Assembly: GCA_018658715.1 (NCBI GenBank)
Contig: JABHUQ010000109.1
Coordinates: 1 to 64,000, forward strand
Reading direction: 5' to 3'
Source: Fidelibacterota bacterium
GTDB taxonomy: Bacteria > Fidelibacterota > Marinisomatia > Marinisomatales > UBA1611
Length of the DNA: 64,000 nucleotides
The notes under the pieces were generated by a model. The model was not told the DNA's origin, searched no databases, and saw only the letters and a list, made by a program, of their open reading frames with translations. This document shows positions 39,346-48,784 of the stretch, piece after piece (position 1 is the stretch's first letter; each line of letters opens with the position of its first letter). The position numbers and the translations under genes are program-made.

Positions 39346-40050
39346 ATGATTTCACCTGCATCAACCATCCAAGGTGTAGTTTTTGATTTAGATAATACGT
39401 TACTAGATTTCATGAAAATGAAAGAATTCGCTGTTAAATCTGCCATTAAAGGTATGATTGAAGCAGGGATGATTTTGGATGAAGAAAAATCATACGACCA
39501 AATTATTGATATTTATAACGAATTCGGTTGGGAGAACCAAAAAGTCTTTAACGTTTTTCTTGAGCAAACAATTGGGAAAGTCGATAATAAATTTTTAGCG
39601 GCAGGAATAGTAGCATATAGACGAGCGAGAGAAGCCAATTTAATGGTATATCCAAATGTTAATCGTACATTAATGGCTCTTGCAAAGCGGGGAATTAAAT
39701 TAGCCGTTGTTTCTGATGCGCCTAGCAGAGAAGCATGGATGCGTATCTATTATCTCAATTTATACCACTTTTTTGATGTAGTTGTTACATTTGATGATAG
39801 TGGTGAACGAAAACCCTCTTCAAAACCATTTGAATTGGCATTATCTGGTATGGATATTAAAGCAGAAAAAACCATTATGATTGGTGACTGGCCTGAAAGA
39901 GATGTTGTTGGGGCTCAGCAAATAGGAATGAAAACTGCATTTGCTCAGTATGGTGATACTTTTGGAACAAAAGTATCAGGAGCAGATTGGGACTTGAATG
40001 ACATTTATGAATTGGTTTCTATAATAGATAAGTTAAACGGAAGTGCCTGA
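39346..40050 (+). CDS. HAD family hydrolase
   Basis: 234 residues with the four HAD motifs: FDLDNTLLD (nucleophile and acid Asp), VVSDAPS, a lysine in GERKPSSKPFELAL, and MIGDWPERDVVGA. The alpha-helical cap between motifs I and II places it in the HAD-IA group of phosphatases such as phosphoglycolate phosphatase-like enzymes. The substrate is unknown. The ATG follows the stop of the TPR gene directly, and the 3' end overlaps acpS by 8 bp. Confidence 0.85.
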   Translation: MISPASTIQGVVFDLDNTLLDFMKMKEFAVKSAIKGMIEAGMILDEEKSYDQIIDIYNEFGWENQKVFNVFLEQTIGKVDNKFLAAGIVAYRRAREANLMVYPNVNRTLMALAKRGIKLAVVSDAPSREAWMRIYYLNLYHFFDVVVTFDDSGERKPSSKPFELALSGMDIKAEKTIMIGDWPERDVVGAQQIGMKTAFAQYGDTFGTKVSGADWDLNDIYELVSIIDKLNGSA

Positions 40051-40408
40051 AACATTCATTGGGACTGATATTGTTTCAGTCCATCGTATTAATGATGTAT
40101 TGAAACGTCACGGTGAACGTTTCAAAAATAAAACTTACACTTTAACAGAAATAGATTATTGCCAATCAAAAGCAAACCCTGAAATCCATTATTCAGGAAG
40201 ATTTGCAGCAAAAGAATCAATCCAGAAAGCAATCTATTCATCTGGGCATAAAGATATTATTCCATTAAATATGATTGAAATAATTTCAGGGGAAGATGGA
40301 GAGCCTATTGTCCAATTATTATCGGCTATCCCTGGACAATGCAAAGTGAGCATATCTCATACAGCTGATACTGCTATTGCATTCGCACTTTATAACCCAG
40401 AAAAATGA
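40043..40408 (+). CDS. acpS: Holo-[acyl-carrier-protein] synthase
   Basis: Transfers the 4'-phosphopantetheine arm from CoA to acyl carrier protein. The 121-residue size is typical. It has FIGTDIVSVHRI with the metal Asp, GRFAAKESIQKA with the metal Glu, and CKVSISHTADTAIAFA. The start is GTG at 40043, chosen because the conserved GTDIV motif begins 6 residues later. It overlaps the HAD gene and nnr. Confidence 0.92.
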   Translation: MPETFIGTDIVSVHRINDVLKRHGERFKNKTYTLTEIDYCQSKANPEIHYSGRFAAKESIQKAIYSSGHKDIIPLNMIEIISGEDGEPIVQLLSAIPGQCKVSISHTADTAIAFALYNPEK

Positions 40409-41937
40409 CTCGTTTATTAACGAAAGAACAAGCTCGCCAATTAGATCAAATATCCATTAATGATTTAAATATCTCTGGAATACAACTCATGGAAAATGCA
40501 GGGAAAAAGATTGCGGAACTTGCACGAGAATTAATATCAAAAATTCATCATCCATCTATATTAATTATTTGTGGAAAAGGGAATAATGGAGGCGATGGGT
40601 TTGCAGCTGCTTTACAATTATATGAATGGGGATATCAAATCTATATACAGGCAATATCTGATGCTCAAAATATAGTAGGTGATTCATTACACTTTTACCA
40701 ACAGTGCGAACAAAAAGAATTATTTATTACGTATGGATCTGATGTCCCGCCTATCGAAAATCAAGATTTAATCATAGATGCAGTTTTAGGAACGGGAATA
40801 AGGTTACCAATTCGTTCTGAACTCATTCCCATAATTGAATGGATTAATCAGGTAAATAGTATTGTTTTATCAGTAGATGTTCCGTCTGGACTAGATGCGG
40901 ATACAGGTCAAACAGATCCTACAGTAGTAAAAGCTGATTATACAATTACCATGGGACATGAAAAAATTGGTATGGTTTTTGGAGATGGGAAACCACTTTG
41001 CGGAATAGTCGTAACGGCTGATATTGGATTCCCCGCTATTAATGATATACAATTATCTGGGCGAGAATGGACTCTTTTCAAGGAAGACATTGCATATAAA
41101 TTATTAACGTCACCCAATAGAAATACATATAAACATCGGCAAGGCAAAGTACTTATTGTTGCAGGATCAAAAGGAATGACGGGTGCAGCCATTCTTTCTA
41201 CCATGGCTGCAATGCGAACTGGTGCAGGATTAACTATTACATGTACACCATCGTCATTAAATACAGTATATGAAAAACATATTTTAGAAGGAATGACATT
41301 GCCATTAGACGATGATGGAAAAGGGTATTTTAGTCTAAACCATTTTGAAGGAATAAAAGAAAAGATGGATTGGGCTGATGTTGTTATTATTGGACCTGGA
41401 TTAGGATCACATGAAGAAACAGTACAACTTGTTTCACAATTATTAAAATTTTCTAAAATTCCTATAATATTAGATGCAGACGGTTTGCGTTGCATCTATA
41501 ATAATGCATCATTATCAGAAATAAAGTGCCCATTAATTATTACTCCCCATTTGGGCGAATTATCTTATCTAGTTAACAAAGATTCAAGTTTAGTCCAAAA
41601 TGCCCCAATGGTTTATGCTGAAGAATGGATGAAAACTTTCTCTGGGATAGCAGTTGTTAAATCAGTACCTGCAACTGTATTTCACAAAAATAAAGCAATT
41701 ATGAATACATCTGGCCATTCAGGCTTAGCTAGTGCGGGAACCGGAGATGTTTTATGTGGAATAGTTGGTAGTTTTGTCGCTCAAGGATTGTCCCTTAAAG
41801 ATGCCGCACAATTGGGTGTATTCATTCATGGAAAAACTGCTGATTCATTATTATCAAAAAAAGGGTATCGTGGATTATTAGCATCCGATTTGCTAGATGA
41901 AATCCCAAATATAATTAAAGTATATGAATCAGTATAA
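40405..41937 (+). CDS. nnr: Bifunctional NAD(P)H-hydrate epimerase/dehydratase
   Basis: Repairs hydrated NADH and NADPH. The N-terminal half (about 1-215) is the YjeF_N epimerase, with LMENAGKKIAELA, ICGKGNNGGDGFAAA and SVDVPSGLDADTG. The C-terminal half (about 230-505) is the ADP/ATP-dependent dehydratase, with VAGSKGMTGAAILS, VIIGPGLGS, IITPHLGELSYL and ASAGTGDVLCGIVG. The 510-residue length fits the fused enzyme. It overlaps acpS by 4 bp; nnr next to acpS is a frequent bacterial arrangement. Confidence 0.94.
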   Translation: MTRLLTKEQARQLDQISINDLNISGIQLMENAGKKIAELARELISKIHHPSILIICGKGNNGGDGFAAALQLYEWGYQIYIQAISDAQNIVGDSLHFYQQCEQKELFITYGSDVPPIENQDLIIDAVLGTGIRLPIRSELIPIIEWINQVNSIVLSVDVPSGLDADTGQTDPTVVKADYTITMGHEKIGMVFGDGKPLCGIVVTADIGFPAINDIQLSGREWTLFKEDIAYKLLTSPNRNTYKHRQGKVLIVAGSKGMTGAAILSTMAAMRTGAGLTITCTPSSLNTVYEKHILEGMTLPLDDDGKGYFSLNHFEGIKEKMDWADVVIIGPGLGSHEETVQLVSQLLKFSKIPIILDADGLRCIYNNASLSEIKCPLIITPHLGELSYLVNKDSSLVQNAPMVYAEEWMKTFSGIAVVKSVPATVFHKNKAIMNTSGHSGLASAGTGDVLCGIVGSFVAQGLSLKDAAQLGVFIHGKTADSLLSKKGYRGLLASDLLDEIPNIIKVYESV

Positions 41938-42271
41938 AATTGGAGTTGTCCTTTATATGGGCATCATAATTATTGTTTCAAGTATTCCGGGAAACGCATA
42001 TCCAAAAGTAGATATATTGAATGCAGATAAATTTGTTCATACAATTGAATATGGTATATTAGGATTTCTACTAATAAAAGCATTTCCTTGTGATTGGGGA
42101 ATCCATTTAATTGGTCTTATTTTCTTGGGCAGTTTATTTGGAATAATTGATGAATGGTATCAACAATTTACACCAGAGCGCTTCTCAAGTATGTGGGATG
42201 CACTTGCAGATAGCTTAGGAATAATAATTGGAGTTCTCATAACAAAATTGATCATGAATACGAAAGAATGA
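41924..42271 (+). CDS. VanZ-like membrane protein
   Basis: 115 residues with three to four hydrophobic helices. The conserved pattern DKFVHTIEYGILGFLL followed by GIIDEWYQQFTPERFSSMWDALADSLG matches the VanZ-like family, whose function is mostly unknown (VanZ itself gives low-level teicoplanin resistance). It overlaps nnr by 14 bp and recN by 4 bp, so it is translated within the same compact block. Confidence 0.8.
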   Translation: MNQYKIGVVLYMGIIIIVSSIPGNAYPKVDILNADKFVHTIEYGILGFLLIKAFPCDWGIHLIGLIFLGSLFGIIDEWYQQFTPERFSSMWDALADSLGIIIGVLITKLIMNTKE

Positions 42272-43857
42272 TAAACCAACTTTCTATAAAAAATTATGCC
42301 ATTATTGATGAATTAAGTCTTCCATTTTATGAAGGATTAACCGTCGTTACAGGTGAAACAGGGTCTGGGAAATCTATTCTCCTACAAGCAATGAGTGTTG
42401 CGTTAGGTGGCAAAACATCAAAAATCATGGTAAGAAGTCACGAGTCAAGAGCCGTGGTTGAAGCTAGTTCTAATCAAGGAGACTTTAGACGAATTATAAC
42501 ATCAAATGGCCATCAAAAATCATTTATAAATGATGAGCCAACAGCCATCGATCTATTTAGGAATCAAACACAATATTTAGCAGATTTCCATGGCCAACAT
42601 GAACAGCAAGTTATCCTGAAAAAAGATTCACACATTGATTATTTAGATCGATATGGGAATTTAGAAGCAGATAGCATAAAAGTGCAGGATTTATACCAAT
42701 TATTACAATTGAAAAGAAAACAATTGAAGAATGCCATTTTATCTTCTCAAGAGCGAAAAGATCGTTTAGAACTTATCCAATTTCAGCTCCAGGAAATTCA
42801 AGCAGTTAACCCTGAATTGGGAGAAGATATTTCATTAGACAATGCCTATCGGAAGATGGTTCACCAAGAAGAAATATTAACAACATTACAATCAACTGAT
42901 GGACAACTTTCGCAAAATTCAGAATCAATCCAAAATCAGTTATCGAGTGTTAAAAACCAAATTGAAAAATTATGTAAATATGACAGCCAATTGGGAATAT
43001 TGGCTAATACAATTGATAGTGCTCTCATCTCAGTCCAAGATGTATCTTCTGGTATTAGCGACTATTTGGTGAATCTTGACCATGATCCAGACCAGTTAAT
43101 AGAAGTGCAAGATAGACTTAATGCCATAGAAGGACTCAAAAGAAAATACGGTGGCCAGTTAGAAATGGTTTTAGAGAAAAAAGAAGATATTGAGAAAGAA
43201 ATTCAAACATTGTATTCTGCGAGCCAATCGGTAAACAGTTTATATGATGATATTGAAAAACTCGAAAGTGATTACAGGACGAAGGCAACCTTTCTTCATG
43301 ATAAACGTATTATAATGGCAAAGAAGTTGGCTAAAGATGTTATAGCGATTATGGAAAATTTAAATATGCCTCATGCACAATTTGAATCACGAGTTACATT
43401 ATCTCCATCTAAGGATTCATTTATTACTATCAATAATATAAGCGTTAATAGTTATCCCAAAGGAATTGATCAAGTGGAATTCTACTTAAGTGCAAATCCG
43501 GGTGAACAATTAAAGCCTTTAACGAATATTGCATCTGGGGGTGAAACTTCTAGAATTATGTTAGCTTTTAAGACTGTATTTCAAAAAAAAGATATGGTAG
43601 AAACGCTAATATTTGATGAAATTGATACAGGTATATCGGGTGAAACAGCAGAAAAAGTTGCTGATTGTTTAAGAAAATTAGCCAGAGATAAACAGGTTTT
43701 TTGTATTTCTCACTTACCCCAAATTACACGAAAGGCTGACTTCCATTTGCATGTGAGTAAATCCGTTGATAACAATCAGACTCACGTTGAAGCAAGCTAT
43801 TTAGACAAAGAAAAAAGTGAAATAATATTAAATCAATTTTTTAACTCACAAATATAA
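42268..43857 (+). CDS. recN: DNA repair protein RecN
   Basis: SMC-like ATPase acting at double-strand breaks. The 529-residue protein has the N-terminal LSIKNYAIIDELSLPF and Walker A VTGETGSGKS, the early motif LADFHGQHEQQ, a coiled-coil centre (about 150-340), and the C-terminal signature IASGGETSRIMLAFK with Walker B TLIFDEIDTGISG and the switch FCISHLPQI. The length is slightly below the usual 550. It overlaps the VanZ-like gene by 4 bp. Confidence 0.95.
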   Translation: MINQLSIKNYAIIDELSLPFYEGLTVVTGETGSGKSILLQAMSVALGGKTSKIMVRSHESRAVVEASSNQGDFRRIITSNGHQKSFINDEPTAIDLFRNQTQYLADFHGQHEQQVILKKDSHIDYLDRYGNLEADSIKVQDLYQLLQLKRKQLKNAILSSQERKDRLELIQFQLQEIQAVNPELGEDISLDNAYRKMVHQEEILTTLQSTDGQLSQNSESIQNQLSSVKNQIEKLCKYDSQLGILANTIDSALISVQDVSSGISDYLVNLDHDPDQLIEVQDRLNAIEGLKRKYGGQLEMVLEKKEDIEKEIQTLYSASQSVNSLYDDIEKLESDYRTKATFLHDKRIIMAKKLAKDVIAIMENLNMPHAQFESRVTLSPSKDSFITINNISVNSYPKGIDQVEFYLSANPGEQLKPLTNIASGGETSRIMLAFKTVFQKKDMVETLIFDEIDTGISGETAEKVADCLRKLARDKQVFCISHLPQITRKADFHLHVSKSVDNNQTHVEASYLDKEKSEIILNQFFNSQI

Positions 43858-43863
43858 AGTACC

Positions 43864-45117
43864 ATGGATAAAATAATAATTAATGGCGGAAATCCATTAG
43901 AAGGATCAGTTGAAATTAGTGGCGCAAAAAATGCAGTATTACCAATTATGGCAGCTGCTTTAATGGGAAATGGCATTTCTATAATTACGCGTGTCCCAGA
44001 TTTAAGAGATACAAGAACCATGATTCGACTTATGGAAATAATTGGGGCAAAAGTTTCTTTTAAAGAAGGTACTTTAACAGTTGATGGTTCATCCGTAAAT
44101 AATCCAGAAGCACCCTACGATTTGGTTAAAACAATGCGCGCATCTTTTTACGTTTTAGGACCCCTTATTGCTCGGTTTGGAGAAGTTAAAGTATCACTCC
44201 CTGGTGGATGCGCATGGGGACCACGACCTGTTGATTATCACCTAAAAGGATTGGAAGAATTAGGAGCAAAAGTCACATTGGATAGTGGATATATTTTAGC
44301 AGAATCTAAAAAATTGCAAGGGAAAACAATTCGATTCGAATATCCTAGTGTTGGTGCTACTGGGAATATTGCAATGGCTGCAGTGACAGCAAATGGTACA
44401 ACAATCATCGAAAATGCTGCTCGAGAACCAGAAATTGAACAATTATGTATCTTTCTAAATAAAATGGGAGCTGATATTTCAGGAGTTGGAACAGACAAAT
44501 TAATCATTAAAGGTGTTTCTCAACTTGAACCTGCTGATATTGAAGTGATTCCGGATAGAGTTGAAGCGGGCACATTTCTTATGGCTGGCGCTGCGTTAGG
44601 TGAAGTAACAATTAACAAAATCGTACCAACACATTTAAGAACAGTTCTCATCAAATTAGAAGAGACAGGAGCCAAGGTACGCACAAATCAAAATTCAATA
44701 ACAATTACTCGTTCTGATAAAATAATACCGGTTGATATGACAACTGCTGTATTCCCAGGTTTCCCCACAGATTTACAAGCACAATGGGTTGCATTAATGA
44801 TGTTAGCAGAAGGATCATCTGTGATTACAGATACAGTTTATCATGATCGATTTAGCCATGTTCCTGAATTGAATCGATTGGGAGCAAATATCCATGTTGA
44901 AAATAATGTTGCTATTATTCGTGGAGTAAAAAAATTAGTTGGAGCACCTGTTATGTCAACAGATATACGAGCAAGTGCATCTTTAATCAATGGAGGATTA
45001 ATGGCTCATGGGAGAACAGAAGTGAGTCGTATATATCATATTGATCGTGGTTATGAAAGGATTGAAGAAAAATTCAGATCACTTGGAGCAGATATTATGA
45101 GAAAAACTGAATCTTGA
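43864..45117 (+). CDS. murA: UDP-N-acetylglucosamine 1-carboxyvinyltransferase
   Basis: First committed enzyme of peptidoglycan synthesis. The 417-residue protein has the N-terminal GGNPLEGSVEISGAKNAVLP with the substrate Lys-Asn pair, and the active-site loop LPGGCAWGPRPVDYHL. That loop retains the catalytic Cys, so the enzyme is of the fosfomycin-sensitive type. The second domain shows MTTAVFPGFPTDLQAQWVAL and the C-terminal RASASLINGGLMAHG. The spacing from recN is 6 bp. Confidence 0.95.
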   Translation: MDKIIINGGNPLEGSVEISGAKNAVLPIMAAALMGNGISIITRVPDLRDTRTMIRLMEIIGAKVSFKEGTLTVDGSSVNNPEAPYDLVKTMRASFYVLGPLIARFGEVKVSLPGGCAWGPRPVDYHLKGLEELGAKVTLDSGYILAESKKLQGKTIRFEYPSVGATGNIAMAAVTANGTTIIENAAREPEIEQLCIFLNKMGADISGVGTDKLIIKGVSQLEPADIEVIPDRVEAGTFLMAGAALGEVTINKIVPTHLRTVLIKLEETGAKVRTNQNSITITRSDKIIPVDMTTAVFPGFPTDLQAQWVALMMLAEGSSVITDTVYHDRFSHVPELNRLGANIHVENNVAIIRGVKKLVGAPVMSTDIRASASLINGGLMAHGRTEVSRIYHIDRGYERIEEKFRSLGADIMRKTES

Positions 45118-45180
45118 TTTCGTGCTTTTTATAAACTTAAAAAGATGTAATTTTTCGCAATTATTAGTGATGATTTTAAG

Positions 45181-46530
45181 ATGAGAGTTGTTATTATAGG
45201 CGGTGGAGAAGTTGGCTTCCATGTGGCAAAAGCCCTGAGTGAAGAAAATTTCGATATAACCATAATAGATATTTCCCCTGAAAAGTGTAGGCGTGCTTCC
45301 GAAAACCTTGATGTAATTGTTGTAGAAGGGAATGGCGCAAGTCCAAAAACATTGGTTGAAGCAAATGTTAGTGAAGCGGATTATGTTTTATGCCTAACAC
45401 GTGTAGATGAAGTAAACTTGATTGCATCCCAACAAGCTCATGAATTGGGAGCAACAAAAATTATTGCAAGACTTCGAAATCAGCAATACACTACACGGCA
45501 TTCAATTATTCGACCAGAAAAATTTGGTGTAGATCTTGTCATCCATCCAGAACGTGCTGCAACAGAAGAAATTATTCGTCTCATCCATCATCCATACGCT
45601 GTCCAAGCAATGGATTTTGAAAGTGGAAGATTAAAAATGCTTGGTGTGTATATGGATAAAACTTGTGCAAGTTTTTTAAATCGTCCTTTAGGAGAGATTG
45701 CATTGGAAAATAACCATTTTAAATTTGGTATTATTGCTGTTTTAAGAAATAGTGAAACACACGTTCCGTGGGCAGATTTCAAATTTGAAATAGGTGATTG
45801 TATTTATTTTATAGTTAAGGCAGAAGATGAACCAAACTTACTTGGAATGTTATGTAAAGAAGCTCAAGAAGTAAAAAGAGTTATGATTCTAGGCGGGAGC
45901 AAAATAGGTCGTTCTTTAGCTGAAGAATTGAAAGACACATATTCTGTTCGTTTGATAGAAGAAAACCGGAAAAAAGCTGAATATATTGCTCATACTATTG
46001 ACGATATTATGGTAATTAATGGAGATGGAACGGATATAGAATTTCTTAAGGCAGAAAATATCCAAGATGTGGATAGCTTTATTGCCGTGACGGAAAATGA
46101 AAAAACAAATTTAATTGCTGGTTTATTAGCTCATCATATGGGTTCGGGTCAAACTATTACTCATGTAACAAAAACAGAGTATATACCAACAATTCAAGAA
46201 ATTGGAATTGTGTCGGTGATTAGTAAAAATTTATCAACAGTTAACTCCATATTACGAGAAATGCATAGTGATATTTCAAATGCGAGTGTAACAACATTTG
46301 AAGAAATTGATGTAGATGTGATCGAATTTCAACCAGAGAAAGGATCACGTGCTGTTGAAGCACCGCTGCGTGAATTAGACTTTCCAGCAGATAGTATTGT
46401 TGGAATGATTAACCATCATGGTAAGTTAATGCTTGCTCGTGGCGATTCGCAAATGACCGTTGACGATATTGCATTAGTATTTGCAAAACCAAAAGCCATA
46501 CCAAAACTAAAAAAACTTTTTTCAGCATGA
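45181..46530 (+). CDS. trkA: Trk potassium uptake regulator TrkA
   Basis: 449 residues made of two RCK units, each a Rossmann NAD-binding part plus a C-terminal part. The first begins MRVVIIGGGEVGFHVAKAL with acidic VVEGNGASP. The second begins VKRVMILGGSKIGRSLAEEL with VINGDGTDIEFL. It controls the TrkH channel in response to nucleotides. It overlaps trkH by 4 bp and lies 63 bp after murA, with no clear terminator between them. Confidence 0.94.
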   Translation: MRVVIIGGGEVGFHVAKALSEENFDITIIDISPEKCRRASENLDVIVVEGNGASPKTLVEANVSEADYVLCLTRVDEVNLIASQQAHELGATKIIARLRNQQYTTRHSIIRPEKFGVDLVIHPERAATEEIIRLIHHPYAVQAMDFESGRLKMLGVYMDKTCASFLNRPLGEIALENNHFKFGIIAVLRNSETHVPWADFKFEIGDCIYFIVKAEDEPNLLGMLCKEAQEVKRVMILGGSKIGRSLAEELKDTYSVRLIEENRKKAEYIAHTIDDIMVINGDGTDIEFLKAENIQDVDSFIAVTENEKTNLIAGLLAHHMGSGQTITHVTKTEYIPTIQEIGIVSVISKNLSTVNSILREMHSDISNASVTTFEEIDVDVIEFQPEKGSRAVEAPLRELDFPADSIVGMINHHGKLMLARGDSQMTVDDIALVFAKPKAIPKLKKLFSA

Positions 46531-47996
46531 AATCTAAAACACTCCTAAATATTCTGGGAGCTGTCCTAGCTTTTATGGGCATTACAATGGTAGCGCCTAT
46601 TTTAATATCAGCTTTTTATAATGAATCTGATTTTATTGGTTTTGTTTATTCTTCTGCTATATGTATCTCGATAGGGATTCCAATATGGTATTTTACTCGT
46701 ACGAATCGTTCATTAACGAATCGAGATGGATTTGCAATTGTTACATTCTCTTGGATTATGACTGCATTAGCTGGTTCATTGCCTTTCTATTTGAGTGGAT
46801 CCATTCCCGATTTTACAAATGCATTTTTTGAATCTATGTCGGGAGTCACAACAACTGGGGCATCCATTCTAGGTAATGCTGAAGTGATGCCCCATTTGCC
46901 AAATGGAATTGAAAGTTTGCCGCATGGGATATTATTTTGGCGTTCATTTATCCAGTGGATTGGTGGAATGGGGATTGTAGTATTCTATATTGCTATTTTG
47001 CCTTTATTAGGGGTGGGTGGTGTTCAATTATTTAAGGCTGAAGTACCTGGACCTGTCGCAGATAAAATTACACCACGCGTTCGTGAAACAGCCAAATACC
47101 TTTGGTTGGTTTATACAGGATTTACTCTCGCAGAAGTGATTGCACTTATGATTGCCGGTATGCCAGTCTTTGATGCTGTTTGCCACTCATTAACGACGAT
47201 GCCAACTGGTGGATTTTCAACAAAAAATGCTAGTATTGGATTTTATGATAGTTCTGCAATACACTACATTATTACATTTTTCATGTTTGTAGCTGGAGTG
47301 AATTTCACTCTCCATTTTAAGGCAATTGCAGGAGATTTCAAGGGGTATTTTCGAGATAAAGAGTTTTTAGCTTACCTGAGTATTATTATGGGTATTTCTA
47401 TTATCATCTTTTTATCTCTCGTTTCTCATGGTGGAGCCTTGTCACAAATAAATGTTCGAGATTCTATTTTCCAGACCGTTTCTATTCTAACAACAACAGG
47501 GTTTGGATCTCCCGATTATGAATTATGGCCATACTTTGTCCAAATAATACTATTAGTTTTAATGTTTGTTGGCGGAATGGGAGGTTCGACAGGTGGCGGA
47601 ATGAAAATAATTCGGTGTATGTTATTGGGGAAATATGCTGCACATGAAACTAGACGAATGCTCCATTCCCGAGCTATTATTCCTGTAAGAATTGGAAAAC
47701 ACCATGTGAGTGAAGATGTGGTTCAAAATACTTTAGGCTTCTTCTTATTTTTCATTACTGCTTTTGTAATAACATCCATTTTATTAACTATGTTAGGTAT
47801 AGATATTGAATCTGCGATTGGTGCTTCTGCGTCTGCAATGGGTAATATTGGCCCTGGATTAGCTCAATTTGGGCCCACAGATAATTATGCATTATTGCCT
47901 GATTTAGGGAAATGGATATTAACATTTTGTATGTTATTAGGTCGATTAGAAATATTTACAGTTATGGTTCTATTTAGCCGAACATTTTGGAAATAA
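46527..47996 (+). CDS. trkH: Trk potassium uptake channel TrkH
   Basis: 489-residue inner-membrane potassium channel with about ten membrane segments. The pore-loop filters appear as SGVTTTGASIL, SLTTMPTGGFSTKNAS, SILTTTGFGSPDY and SAMGNIGPGLAQFG, and the conserved FVGGMGGSTGGGMKIIR lies before the last unit. It overlaps trkA, and together they make the K+ uptake system. Confidence 0.94.
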   Translation: MKSKTLLNILGAVLAFMGITMVAPILISAFYNESDFIGFVYSSAICISIGIPIWYFTRTNRSLTNRDGFAIVTFSWIMTALAGSLPFYLSGSIPDFTNAFFESMSGVTTTGASILGNAEVMPHLPNGIESLPHGILFWRSFIQWIGGMGIVVFYIAILPLLGVGGVQLFKAEVPGPVADKITPRVRETAKYLWLVYTGFTLAEVIALMIAGMPVFDAVCHSLTTMPTGGFSTKNASIGFYDSSAIHYIITFFMFVAGVNFTLHFKAIAGDFKGYFRDKEFLAYLSIIMGISIIIFLSLVSHGGALSQINVRDSIFQTVSILTTTGFGSPDYELWPYFVQIILLVLMFVGGMGGSTGGGMKIIRCMLLGKYAAHETRRMLHSRAIIPVRIGKHHVSEDVVQNTLGFFLFFITAFVITSILLTMLGIDIESAIGASASAMGNIGPGLAQFGPTDNYALLPDLGKWILTFCMLLGRLEIFTVMVLFSRTFWK

Positions 47997-48007
47997 TTGA
48001 GGAAAAT

Positions 48008-48778
48008 ATGAATTTTATTCAAACATCAAGTGATGATGGAATTGCTACATTAACCATTGATAGGCCAGATGCATTAAATGCTATGAATCCTACCATTTTA
48101 AAGGAATTAACAACGAATATACAATCGGCAATTGATAATCCGGATGTTGGAGTCATTGTATTAACGGGAAGTGGCGATAAAGCTTTTATCGCAGGTGCTG
48201 ATATTAAAGAAATGTCACAAATGACACCGAAGGAAGCATATTCTTTTGGCCATCTAGGTAAAAATCTAGCAGATACCATCGAACATTCGCCTAAGCCAGT
48301 GATTGCAGCTGTGAATGGATTTGCATTAGGTGGGGGATGTGAAATTAGTTTAGCATGCCATTTACGTTTTGCTTCTGAAAATGCTAAATTTGCTCAGCCC
48401 GAAGTAAAATTAGGTATTATACCAGGTTGGGGAGGAACACAACGATTGCCCAGAATTGTTGGAAAAGGGATAGCCACTGAACTTATTATTGGTGGTCATA
48501 TGATTGATGCACAGGAAGCGCACCGAATTGGTCTTGTCAATCGAGTATTCTCAAGTGATGAACTTTTGGGTGAAACGAATGCTTTTGCTCAATTAATCAT
48601 TAAAAATGGACCAAAAGCAGTTGCAGAATCTTTAAGGTGTATCAATGAATCTTCAGAAAGACAATTATCTGATGGTCTATCTCACGAATTAAATTCATTC
48701 GCACAATTATTTTCTACAGATGAAACAAAAGAAGGTTTAACCGCTTTCGTAGAAAAGCGTCCTGCCGAATTCAGATAA
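48008..48778 (+). CDS. Enoyl-CoA hydratase/crotonase family protein
   Basis: I start at 48008, which has a purine-rich ribosome-binding site (GAGGAAAAT) and begins MNFIQTSSDDGIATLTIDRP; a frame start at 47987 would overlap trkH needlessly. The 256-residue protein has the oxyanion-hole block FIAGADIKEM, VNGFALGGGCEISLACH and PEVKLGIIPGWGGTQRLPR with the catalytic-type Glu-containing segments. It resembles short-chain enoyl-CoA hydratases. It heads a run with DgcN-like, DgcA-like and methylmalonyl-CoA epimerase genes. Confidence 0.88.
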   Translation: MNFIQTSSDDGIATLTIDRPDALNAMNPTILKELTTNIQSAIDNPDVGVIVLTGSGDKAFIAGADIKEMSQMTPKEAYSFGHLGKNLADTIEHSPKPVIAAVNGFALGGGCEISLACHLRFASENAKFAQPEVKLGIIPGWGGTQRLPRIVGKGIATELIIGGHMIDAQEAHRIGLVNRVFSSDELLGETNAFAQLIIKNGPKAVAESLRCINESSERQLSDGLSHELNSFAQLFSTDETKEGLTAFVEKRPAEFR

Positions 48779-48784
48779 AACAGA